A stretch of 20,384 nt of DNA from a virus (IMGVR_UViG_3300006802_000784:1-20384); one strand, 5' to 3'. Positions 6,362-14,242 are shown, numbered from the stretch's first letter. Notes: a model not told the origin generated them from the letters alone. Numbers and translations are program-made.

Positions 6362-8185
6362 ATGGCAAACAAGCTGCTGGCCGATTCCAATCGCGCCTCG
6401 CTCCGCGAGATCATCGAAGACAACAACTTCTGGGGCGAAACGCCGCAGGTCGGCCGCACGCGCGCTCGTCGTTTCACCTCTTCGTCGATCACCGCGACCA
6501 AGGAAACCGCAACCTCGGACGAACTGCGCGACGACCGCATGGTCTCCTCGGTCATCGAGACCGCTGCGACCTCGGGCGGCGACATCGCATGGGAATTCGC
6601 GGCCGGCACCCCGGACCTTGACTTCCAGCGCGCCTTGATGGGCGCTTGGTCGCGTCCGATGGAGTGGGACGTGTTCCGTGGCAAGACGGTAGCGATCACG
6701 GCCAACAACACCATCACGATCTCGGGCGGCGACTATACGGCCTATTTCACGGTCGGCCGCCGCGTCAAGACGAGCGGCTTCTTGGCTCGCTCGAACAACG
6801 ACTATCTCCAGATCGCCTCGGTGGACTTCACCGACGGCAAGACCAACGTCGTTGTCAGCGGCACGTCGCTGGTCGCAGAAGCCGGATCGGCTGTCACCAC
6901 GCTGGCTGATGCCAACGACGTGATCATCCTGAACAGCACCGCGATCCGCTTCGGCACCTTCTCGGACACGATCGACTCCAACGGCACCAACGCGTTCGCC
7001 GCTGCGATCGCCGCCGGGCAGCTTGTCTCGGGCCAGCGCATCTTCGTCGAAGGCGTCGGCTACGAAGCGGGCACCATCACGGTCGCGGCTGCTGCCGACA
7101 ACGAGCAGGTCACGATCTCGGACGGCAGCAACACCTTCACCTTCGAAGCACAGTCCGACAGCGACTACGCCACGGCGAGCGCCGTTGTGTTCGCGCTGGG
7201 CGCGGATGACAGCGAGACCGCTGCCAATCTCGCCGCCGCGATCAACGCCCTCCGCAACGCCGGTGAACTGAACATCGTCGCCTCGGCCGCAGCCGCTGTG
7301 ATCACCCTGACCAACCTGAACAAGGTCGGCGGCACGATCACCGAAGTGGACGCAACGCTGGCGGTCGTGAACTTCGCCGACGGCAACGCAGACTTGGGCG
7401 GCTTCTACACGATCCTCGCGATCACCAACGACGCGATCACCGTGGACCGCGAAGTCCCGCTGCTCGCAGCCGGCAAGCGCGTCACGATCAAGGGTTCGAT
7501 GCTTCGCAACCCGAGCAACAACGCCGCCATCACGCCGCAGTCGGCTTCGGTCGAAACCGGCTTCCATGACGTTGGTCAGTTCTTCACCGTTGACGGTCTG
7601 CGCACCGGCAGCGTCGGACTGGAAGTGACCTCGGGTTCGATCGTCACCGGCTCCACCACGCTGCAAGGTCGCGAGACCAAGCGCGCGAACACGGAGAAGC
7701 TGACGGGCGTCAACTACACGCCGCTGGAAGCGCCGGCCACGGAAGTCGTCTCGGCGACCGCCAACGTCGGTATGCTGAGCGTCGATGGCGTTGAGCAGGC
7801 GACGGCGATCCGCTCGATCACCTTCTCGATCGACGGCAACCTCCGCAACCAGACCGCCGTGGGTTCCAAGTTCCCGGTGGGCATCGCGGCAGGTCGTCTG
7901 AACCTGACGGGCACGATCGAAGCCTACTTCGCCGACGGCACGCTGTATGACAAGTTCCTCAGCCACGAGACTGTCAGCCTCGCCTTCCCGATCATCGATA
8001 TTGATCACAACACCTATTACTTCACCATCCCGGCGTTCAAGGTCTCCTCGGACCCGATCGCTCCGGCCGGTATCGATCAGGATGTCATGGAGACGATGGA
8101 GTTCACCGCGTTCCGCGACGCGGCGACGAAGTGCATGATCCAGATCGATCGCTTCTCCAGCACCTCCCCGATCACCGCGCTGTAA
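6362..8185 (+). CDS. Major tail tube protein with inserted domain(s)
   Basis: Start taken at 6362 (MANKLLADSNRASLREI) because AAAGGG lies 10 nt upstream; an in-frame ATG at 6314 would add 16 unlikely residues. The 607-residue protein starts with a tube-protein pattern (NFWGETPQ, ARRFTSSSITATKETATSDELRDDRMV) and ends with a second half typical of phage tail tube proteins (KLTGVNYTPLEAPATEV, FSIDGNLRNQTAVGSKFPVGIAAGR, then a YFADGTLYDKFL segment). Tube proteins stack as hexameric rings to make the tail. It is longer than usual. Residues about 238-338 (TISDGSNTFTFEAQS, SETAANLAAAINAL, AVITLTNLNKVGG) form a separable beta domain of a kind seen repeatedly in phage structural proteins, probably exposed on the tail surface. 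It is followed by the chaperone genes, the normal order. Confidence 0.85.
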   Translation: MANKLLADSNRASLREIIEDNNFWGETPQVGRTRARRFTSSSITATKETATSDELRDDRMVSSVIETAATSGGDIAWEFAAGTPDLDFQRALMGAWSRPMEWDVFRGKTVAITANNTITISGGDYTAYFTVGRRVKTSGFLARSNNDYLQIASVDFTDGKTNVVVSGTSLVAEAGSAVTTLADANDVIILNSTAIRFGTFSDTIDSNGTNAFAAAIAAGQLVSGQRIFVEGVGYEAGTITVAAAADNEQVTISDGSNTFTFEAQSDSDYATASAVVFALGADDSETAANLAAAINALRNAGELNIVASAAAAVITLTNLNKVGGTITEVDATLAVVNFADGNADLGGFYTILAITNDAITVDREVPLLAAGKRVTIKGSMLRNPSNNAAITPQSASVETGFHDVGQFFTVDGLRTGSVGLEVTSGSIVTGSTTLQGRETKRANTEKLTGVNYTPLEAPATEVVSATANVGMLSVDGVEQATAIRSITFSIDGNLRNQTAVGSKFPVGIAAGRLNLTGTIEAYFADGTLYDKFLSHETVSLAFPIIDIDHNTYYFTIPAFKVSSDPIAPAGIDQDVMETMEFTAFRDAATKCMIQIDRFSSTSPITAL

Positions 8186-8413
8186 TGGCGCGGCTGATCC
8201 TCCGAGAGGATGCCGGGAGCGCCTTCATTGAAGACGTTCCCGGTGGCTGACCACCTCCCCGAAGAATTTCCCGGCGGCTGACCGCCCCCACCGAATTGGC
8301 GGAGCCGACCTCCGCCTTACCAGCTTTCCCGACATCAATTTTCGCTGGCGAAACGGGGGCGGCCTTGTCGGGAGGCCGTCCCCACCCCTCCCCGACAAGG
8401 ATGAATACCCGAC
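8186..8413 (+). promoter_or_regulatory. Hairpin-rich intergenic RNA between tail tube and chaperone genes
   Basis: No gene of normal size fits this 228-bp gap; a 21-codon ORF (8185-8250, TAATG-coupled to the tube gene) is possible. Hairpins in order: ATCCTC-CGA-GAGGAT (8197-8211); CCGGGA with TCCCGG (8213-8243) enclosing CTTC-ATT-GAAG; GGTGG-CTGA-CCACC (8242-8255); GGCGG-CTGA-CCGCC (8273-8286); GGCGGAG-CCGAC-CTCCGCC (8298-8316); TTTCG-CTGG-CGAAA (8339-8353); then two mutually exclusive hairpins. Of these, 8355-8364 with 8374-8383 leaves the chaperone ribosome-binding site free, while 8363-8372 with 8391-8400 hides it. None has a T-tract. I read it as a structured mRNA element tuning chaperone output against the abundant tube protein. 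Confidence 0.5.
8237..8286 (+). repeat. Two 19-bp direct repeats forming hairpins with covariation
   Basis: TTCCCGG-N-GGCTGACC-N-CC occurs at 8237-8255 and 8268-8286, 31 bp apart. The only two differences between copies are paired with each other in the stem: T8244-A8253 in the first is C8275-G8284 in the second, so each still folds as a 5-bp stem with a CTGA loop. Confidence 0.6.
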
Positions 8414-8818
8414 ATGGATATTTACGAAGCATTTGAGCGTAACCTCGAAGACACCCCGAAGACGTTCCCGCTGAGCGACACGGCTTCGATCACGCTGCTG
8501 CCGATGGGCGGCGAAAAGGCCCGGCGCGCTTTTGAGCGCATGATGGAGCCTTACAGCCCGCGCCTCAATGCCGGCGGCAAGCTGACCGAGGAAGAGAACA
8601 AGGCGCTCAACGTCCGCTTCTATGCCGAACACATCGTCAAGGGCTGGACCGGCATCAAGGATCGCGGCGGCAAGGAAGACATCGCCTTCACCGTCGATAA
8701 CGCCAAGGCGCTGTTCAGCGACAAGAAGCTGGAAGGCTTCTTCGCCCTGATCATCCGCATGGCCTCCAACGACGCCGCCTTCGAAGCCGCCAAGGCCGAG
8801 GCCGACGAGGGAAACTGA
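8414..8818 (+). CDS. Tail assembly chaperone, short form (gpG-like)
   Basis: The 134-residue product (MDIYEAFERNLEDTPKTFPLSDTASITLLPMGG) is an acidic, mostly helical protein lying between the tail tube and tape measure genes, the position of lambda gpG. These chaperones coat the tape measure protein before the tube polymerises around it and are not kept in the virion. The last sense codons sit on a GGGAAAC heptamer directly before TGA, so a fraction of ribosomes make a longer product instead. The likely Shine-Dalgarno AAGGA (8397-8401) is 12 nt before the ATG and can be buried in the hairpin 8363-8372/8391-8400. Confidence 0.85.
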   Translation: MDIYEAFERNLEDTPKTFPLSDTASITLLPMGGEKARRAFERMMEPYSPRLNAGGKLTEEENKALNVRFYAEHIVKGWTGIKDRGGKEDIAFTVDNAKALFSDKKLEGFFALIIRMASNDAAFEAAKAEADEGN

Positions 8819-9243
8819 TCGCCTACCTGAACTGGTCCTCCCGCACCACTTCGAAAAATTCGGAGTGGCTGCGGAAGGTTCAGGAGGAAAAAGGGATCAG
8901 GGTCAAGACCCTTGAGGACGAACCAGTGCTTTCGCCGCACCTCTTTTGGGTGTGGAAAGCCTTCACCGATCTAAACGCCCGCCGCCCCGTGGCCGGCATG
9001 GGAGGCTACCTCCCCTTCTCCTATATCGAAATCGAAGCCTACTGCCGACTGAAAGGCATCACCACGCTCAACGAGCGGGAACGGCTCCTTCGACTCCTCG
9101 ACGCGCTCGATGCCGCTTGGATGAAGGCTTACGTCGAGAAATCGGAACGGGAAAACAAAACCACCCCAGCCCCTCCTCCTCCGTCCCACTCCCCGCCTCG
9201 CGGTGGCGGACGGCGATCCCCTCCAAGAAAACAGGTGAGCTAA
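8414..9243 (+). CDS. Tail assembly chaperone, frameshifted long form (gpGT-like)
   Basis: A -1 frameshift at 8809-8815 joins the 134-residue short form to the overlapping frame, which is open without stops from there to TAA at 9241-9243. The extension is 142 residues, giving about 276 in total. It begins LIAYLNWSSRTTSKNSEWL, continues through HLFWVWKAFTDLNARRP, YIEIEAYCRLKGI and a helical ERERLLRLLDALDAAWMKAY, and ends in a Pro/Arg-rich tail. Size, position and mechanism match lambda gpGT, in which the T part contacts the tube protein while the G part holds the tape measure. A GTG at 8926 exists in this frame but lacks a clear ribosome-binding site, so independent initiation is less likely. 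Confidence 0.82.
8809..8815 (+). other. Programmed -1 frameshift site GGGAAAC
   Basis: The heptamer reads G-GGA-AAC in the short-form frame, an exact X-XXY-YYZ slippery site, followed at once by the TGA stop of that frame. Slippage by -1 gives GGG-AAA-CTG and enters the long-form frame. A hairpin at 8841-8874 (CCGCA/TGCGG, CCACT/AGTGG and CGAA/TTCG segments) lies 25 nt downstream, further than most stimulatory structures. Confidence 0.85.
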
Positions 9244-9246
9244 CCC

Positions 9247-12200
9247 ATGGACACCCATGGCATGAAGTTTGTAGTTGACACCACCGGGGTCGCGAAAGGT
9301 TTTCGCGACTACCGGGCGGCTGTCGATGGCATTTTCAAGTCCCTGAGTCAGTTCGAAGCTCACGTCGATAAGACGATGAAGGGCGTCGCCAAGGCGTCCT
9401 CCAACCCCCAAGCCCTGAACGCTTTCAAGAAGTCGGTTCAGGCATTCTCCAAGATCGACATCGACACGGGCGCAGCTAAGAAGCTGTCCGCCTTGTCGTC
9501 GGCTATGGTCGGCTTCAAGGCCCCGAGCCAAGCGCAAAGCGCCAACGCGAAGAAGTTCTTCTCGACCCTGAGCGGCCTACCCGACCTGTCGGCGGCCTAT
9601 CGCTCGGTCAAGTCGTTGAAGGGCCTGACCGAAGCCATGAACGGGTTCAAGGCCCCGTCGCAAACCCAAGCCAAAAATCTCGCTGCGTTCGGTGCTGCCG
9701 GCCTCAAGGCTGCGCCGGGCCTGAACGCGCTTGCCGGAATCAAGAATCTCTCGTCGGCCGCTGCTGGGATCAACACCATATCGGGCGCGATGAAGGGCCT
9801 GCGTGCGCCGTCGGCGAACCAGATCACGAACCTCAACGCGTTGGCGATGGCCATGCGTCAGTTCCGATTCAACAACCTCAGCGGATCGGGCAACTTCTAC
9901 GCGACCCTCGGCGCGATCGGTTCGTTCCGTGCTCCCACTCAGGCTCAAATCCGTAACCTGCAATCCTTCGTTGCGGCAGTCGCTTCCATGCGTGTGCCGC
10001 CGAACGCGACGCAGGTTGCCACCGCGCTTCACGCCATCGCAAACGCCGCAGCCAACGCCGGGAAGTCCCTTGGCGGACTCCGCTCGGGCCTCGGTGGTCT
10101 GGGCGGATCACTCGGCCGTGTAGGCTCGCAGGCGCAAGGCGCGTCGCTCCAGATGATGGGGCTGCAAAACGCATTCTCGGCTACCTTCCAAGTTGGCTCC
10201 TTGCTGCGATCGCTGCTGGGATCGCTGACGATCGCCGAAGTCGGACGTAACTTCTTCGAGGCCGCGAACGCGGCAATCCAGTTCAAGGCGCAGATGAGCG
10301 TCATGAACAAGGAAACCGCCTTCGCGAACACGCAGCTTAGCTACATCAACCAGACCGCCAACAAGTTCGGTATGGACGCGCTGGCTGCTGCCCAAGGCTT
10401 CGGTAAGGTCGCGATCGCCGCGAACAAGACCGGCATGACGGTCTCGCAGACGCAGCACATCTTCGAAGGCTTCTCGACCTCCATGGCTGTTCTCGGTGTT
10501 ACGACCGCAGGGCAGAATGACGTGTGGCTGGCGCTGCAACAGGTCATGAACAAGGGCTATCTGTCGGCCGAAGAACTCAACCAGCAGCTTAACGAAAAGC
10601 TGCCGGGCGCGATGGCCTATGCCGCCGAATACGCCAAGTCGCTGGGGATGACGCTGGAAGACGGCCTCAAGAAAAAGGCGCTCGACGCACAGGGCGTCCT
10701 CAAGCACGTCGCTGACCGCATGAAGCAGGACTTCGGTCCGGCCATGGCACAGGCGATGGATCGCCCTTCGTTCCAGATGACTGTTCTCAAGAACAAGGTC
10801 AACGAGTTCTATCAGGCAGTCGGCGAACGCGGTGGTAACGAAGCCTTCGCGAACCTGCTGCGTAGCATCACCGACCGGATGGACCCGGCGGCGATCGACC
10901 GCTACGCCACCGCGATCGGCGAGGGCTTGAAGAAGGCTGTCGATAGCCTGTCCAACGCGTTCAACTGGCTTTTCGAGAATTGGGATTCGATCAAGGGACC
11001 GCTGTCCACCACGCTCAATCTGATGGGTAAGTGGATGATCATGTCGGCCACCCTCCAGATCGGTCGCTTCATGGTCACGCCGCTGCTCCAGCTTGTCGGC
11101 GCGCTCGGCGCTGCCCGCACGGCCGGTGCCAGCTTCTCGGCGATGCTGGCCGGCCAGAAGTTCAACCTGATCGCCTCGTCGCAGGCGATGCAGGGATTGA
11201 GCGGCTATGCTCGCGTCGCTGCGACTTCGATGCTGGCGTTCCGCAACAGTGTCGCCACCTCCATCGCCGTGTCACGCGCTGCTGGCCTCAGCTTCGCCGC
11301 GACGGCAGCATCGCTGATGACGCTGAACAACGCTGGTCTTGCTGCTGCTGCTGGTCTGCGTGGGCTGGTCAACCTGCTGGGCGGTCCGGTGATCCTGACG
11401 ATGGCTGCTGTCGCGGCGTCGGGCTATATGCTCTGGGACCAGTGGAACGAGGGCACCAAGGCGATCACGGGGACCGAAGAGGCATCGAAGAAGATCAAGG
11501 ATCGCCTCAATGAGGTGACCACGTCACTGTATCTCAACAACGCGGCGGCGATCGAAGCACGGAACAAGCAGTCCGGCCTTGGTGGCGTCATGGGTCTCGT
11601 GACGACGGCGATGGAAATCTATCGCCAGAAGATGGACGAAGTCACCGGCGGCCTGTGGTCGCAGGCTGATGCTGTGCGCAACCTCGCGATCGAGAAGGCG
11701 AAGCTGGCAGTCACCGAGGCTCGCGCCAACCTTACCGCGTCGCAGATGGAAACGCCGGACGAGTTGTTCGCACAGGGGCGGAACCTCCGCAAGAACGGTC
11801 GTGGTTGGTTCCAGAAGGGCGTCCTCGGCACCTATTCCACCCTGCGTGGTTATGGCGAGCAGTTCTCGTCGTGGAGCGGCATCGATCCGAGCGTCGAAGA
11901 CAAGCGCTCGGCTGTCGCAACCAACCGCAACACCCTTGCACAAGCCGAAGCCACCCTCGCACAGGCGCAGGGCACCACGACCATGGACATCGTCGATGGT
12001 ATGAAGCGAGACCGCGAGCGCTGGGCGGCTGGTGTCACCAAGCCAGACCGTGTCACGCCGACCGAAAAGGGTGACGGCGCAGGTAAGGCCGCGCGCGAAG
12101 CCAAGGCACTGTCCACGGCTGTCGATGGTCTGATGCGTAAGCTGTCGGAGTCCAACGACCTGTGGAATCTGTCGCAGGACTATGTCGCGGACCTGACCTC

Positions 12201-14184
12201 CGAAGCTCGCACGCTTCTCAACGATGGCTCGTTCAAGCAGTGGTCGCAGAACCTCCAGACCGACTTCAAGGCGGGGAAGGTCAGCGCTGACAGCCTGATC
12301 AAGTCGCTGGAGCAGCCGGGCGCGATCTCGCAAAAGACGCTGACGGAACTCAAGAACCGTTACGGCACGGATGTCCAAGGCATCATCGACATGTTGCGCG
12401 CTCAGCAGGCGGATTACGAGGACGCCGTAAAGGACGCGACGATCAAGCAGATCGACCGCCAGTTGGTTTACCTCGACCGGGCGATGAACCGTCTGGCTGA
12501 CAACAGCCCGGCGATCAAGCTGAACATCGACTTCGCTGCGGACATGCAGGCAGGGGCCAAGGGCCTTATGTCGAAGGACCAGTTCGTCGGCTTCACCGAC
12601 ACGCTGCGTGGTCTGCGTGCAGGCACCGTCAGCGCCGAAGCCGCGACAGCGGAGTTCAACACGCGCCTGCTCGCCAGCGCCGACATCACCAAGCTCACCA
12701 AGGAACAGACGGACGCACTGACCGCCGCCACCAACCGTAATCTGGCGGCCCTCAACTACCAGAAGGCTCAAGCGGCCGAGAACGCCGCCTTTGGCGCGAC
12801 GCGTCTTCGCCAGATGCGTGAAGAAAATGCGGTGCTGATGCTCAACGCGAGCCAGCAGAGCATCTATTCGGACGTGCTGGAGGAAGTCCGCACGCGTCTG
12901 GAGAAGGGCGAATCCGTCACGCAGGCCCAGATTCAGGGCTATGTCCGTCAGGCCGAAGCCCTGTCGAGCCTCAACGACCAGTTGAAGCGCAACAAGGAGT
13001 TCTTCGAGAACAACGGCATCCGCAGCTACCTCAACGGCCTCAAGTCGGTTGGCGAAGCTGCAAACGAGCTTGACAAGAATGTCCTCCAGTCGCTGGAAGA
13101 TCAGCTTTTCAATCTCGGAACGAAGGGTAAGTTCAGCTTCAAGGCGATCTTCGACACGATCCAGCAGGGCTTGATCCGTGCCTCGTCGCAGAAGATCACC
13201 GAAGGCATCACCAAGATGTTCACGAGCAAGGAGGACCGTGAGAACGGGACCGCCTCGCCGATGGGCAAGCTGTTCGAAATGATCGGCCTTGGTAAGTATG
13301 AGCCGAAGCAGGCGGCCCCGCTGGGTTCGTCCGCCGCTTCGGCCATGTGGGTCCAGCTTGTCAACGGGATCAGTCCGACGACTGGCCAGCAGACGGCCAT
13401 CAACCCGACCACCGGCCTTCCGAACAATGCAGCCGTGTCGGGAACCGACCCGGCTTCGACGATCGTGAACGCCGTGGCGTCGATCACGGGCGGAAACGCC
13501 GCAGGCACCACCACCTCCACCACCGGATCGAGCACGCCTCCTCCGGCGGTGACCGAGGCTGCGACCCAGACGGCGCAAACCTTCGGCTCCTCGCTGACCA
13601 GCCTGATGCCGGCGATCGGCGCGTCCTTCTCGTCAGCGTTCAACGGCCCGATCGCTGGTATCTCCCAGATGTTCGCCCAGATGCTGGCGCAGCAGATGAC
13701 GGGCGGCACGGGCGGCGGTATGGGCAGCACCCTCGGCGCTGTTGGCGGTATGCTGGGCAGCACGCTCGGCAAGGCCATCGGCGGCAAGACCGGCGCGGCT
13801 ATCGGTGGCGCTCTGGGCACCATCGCCGGCACCGTCGGCGGCGCTTATCTGGGCGGCTTCAAGGAAGGTGGTATCGTCGGTTCGCCGGTGACCAAGAGCT
13901 TCGCGACCCCGTCGATGTTCGTCAATGCCCCTCACTACAAGGAAGGCACGGCGAACACCAGCGGCGGCATCCCGGCCGTCCTGCACGACAACGAGGCCGT
14001 CATTCCGCTGAGCCGTGGCCGCAAGGTCCCGGTTGATCTGGGTGGCGCAGCCAAGAAGGGCACGCAGGTCAATCAGGTGTTCAACATCCAGACGCCAGAC
14101 GCGAACTCGTTCCGCAAGAGCGACCAGCAGATTGCCTCGAACATGCACGCACAGGCCGCTCGCGCCTACCGCCGCAACAACTGA
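9247..14184 (+). CDS. Tape measure protein
   Basis: At 1645 residues this is the longest gene, placed after the chaperones as expected. Tape measure proteins set tail length, and at about 0.15 nm per residue this predicts a tail near 245 nm. AGGTGAG at 9233-9239 supports the ATG at 9247; an ATG at 9262 is a possible alternative. Residues about 80-260 carry repeats of an F-K/R-A-P-S/T-x-x-Q motif. Residues about 330-540 match the tape measure N-terminal domain pattern (FKAQMSVMNKETAF, TANKFGMDALAAAQGFGKVA, KGYLSAEELNQQLNEKLPGA). Hydrophobic segments occur near 596-626 and 696-732, then long helical coiled-coil sequence, a Gly/Ala-rich zipper at about 1484-1538, and a C-terminal GGIVGSP...VLHDNEAVIPLSRGRKVP block common in this family. 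Confidence 0.93.
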   Translation: MDTHGMKFVVDTTGVAKGFRDYRAAVDGIFKSLSQFEAHVDKTMKGVAKASSNPQALNAFKKSVQAFSKIDIDTGAAKKLSALSSAMVGFKAPSQAQSANAKKFFSTLSGLPDLSAAYRSVKSLKGLTEAMNGFKAPSQTQAKNLAAFGAAGLKAAPGLNALAGIKNLSSAAAGINTISGAMKGLRAPSANQITNLNALAMAMRQFRFNNLSGSGNFYATLGAIGSFRAPTQAQIRNLQSFVAAVASMRVPPNATQVATALHAIANAAANAGKSLGGLRSGLGGLGGSLGRVGSQAQGASLQMMGLQNAFSATFQVGSLLRSLLGSLTIAEVGRNFFEAANAAIQFKAQMSVMNKETAFANTQLSYINQTANKFGMDALAAAQGFGKVAIAANKTGMTVSQTQHIFEGFSTSMAVLGVTTAGQNDVWLALQQVMNKGYLSAEELNQQLNEKLPGAMAYAAEYAKSLGMTLEDGLKKKALDAQGVLKHVADRMKQDFGPAMAQAMDRPSFQMTVLKNKVNEFYQAVGERGGNEAFANLLRSITDRMDPAAIDRYATAIGEGLKKAVDSLSNAFNWLFENWDSIKGPLSTTLNLMGKWMIMSATLQIGRFMVTPLLQLVGALGAARTAGASFSAMLAGQKFNLIASSQAMQGLSGYARVAATSMLAFRNSVATSIAVSRAAGLSFAATAASLMTLNNAGLAAAAGLRGLVNLLGGPVILTMAAVAASGYMLWDQWNEGTKAITGTEEASKKIKDRLNEVTTSLYLNNAAAIEARNKQSGLGGVMGLVTTAMEIYRQKMDEVTGGLWSQADAVRNLAIEKAKLAVTEARANLTASQMETPDELFAQGRNLRKNGRGWFQKGVLGTYSTLRGYGEQFSSWSGIDPSVEDKRSAVATNRNTLAQAEATLAQAQGTTTMDIVDGMKRDRERWAAGVTKPDRVTPTEKGDGAGKAAREAKALSTAVDGLMRKLSESNDLWNLSQDYVADLTSEARTLLNDGSFKQWSQNLQTDFKAGKVSADSLIKSLEQPGAISQKTLTELKNRYGTDVQGIIDMLRAQQADYEDAVKDATIKQIDRQLVYLDRAMNRLADNSPAIKLNIDFAADMQAGAKGLMSKDQFVGFTDTLRGLRAGTVSAEAATAEFNTRLLASADITKLTKEQTDALTAATNRNLAALNYQKAQAAENAAFGATRLRQMREENAVLMLNASQQSIYSDVLEEVRTRLEKGESVTQAQIQGYVRQAEALSSLNDQLKRNKEFFENNGIRSYLNGLKSVGEAANELDKNVLQSLEDQLFNLGTKGKFSFKAIFDTIQQGLIRASSQKITEGITKMFTSKEDRENGTASPMGKLFEMIGLGKYEPKQAAPLGSSAASAMWVQLVNGISPTTGQQTAINPTTGLPNNAAVSGTDPASTIVNAVASITGGNAAGTTTSTTGSSTPPPAVTEAATQTAQTFGSSLTSLMPAIGASFSSAFNGPIAGISQMFAQMLAQQMTGGTGGGMGSTLGAVGGMLGSTLGKAIGGKTGAAIGGALGTIAGTVGGAYLGGFKEGGIVGSPVTKSFATPSMFVNAPHYKEGTANTSGGIPAVLHDNEAVIPLSRGRKVPVDLGGAAKKGTQVNQVFNIQTPDANSFRKSDQQIASNMHAQAARAYRRNN

Positions 14185-14242
14185 GCCTGACCGACATTCT
14201 AACTTGACATGCACCGACATTGTCAGTAGACGGTCAGGCTCA
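14182..14242 (+). promoter_or_regulatory. Box-containing element flanked by a 12-bp inverted repeat, before tail-tip genes
   Basis: ACCGACATT (14190-14198), 5 nt and a perfect TTGACA (14204-14209) repeat the architecture of P1 and P2. A second CACCGACATT follows at 14212-14221. The -10 region 17 bp after TTGACA (TAGACG) is poor. The element is enclosed by a perfect 12-bp inverted repeat, TGAGCCTGACCG (14182-14193) and CGGTCAGGCTCA (14231-14242), the left arm of which includes the tape measure stop codon. As RNA this is a 37-nt-loop stem without a T-tract. It could be a promoter with a flanking operator, or a processing or partial termination site. Confidence 0.5.

Noticed and set aside
6272-8008. 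Long minus-strand open frames, including 6272-8008, 11524-13578, 13633-15306 and 18405-20324
   Set aside because: They lie exactly opposite well-supported + strand genes, have low-complexity Arg/Asp/Val/Gly-rich translations and no recognisable domains; high GC produces such antisense frames.
8298-8316. 7-bp GC hairpin after the tail tube gene as a terminator
   Set aside because: Only TTA follows the stem; without a T-tract intrinsic termination is not supported.
8926-9243. Independent 105-codon gene starting at GTG 8926
   Set aside because: The frame is open back to the GGGAAAC heptamer and the upstream part encodes protein-like sequence, so it is better read as the extension of the chaperone by -1 frameshift.
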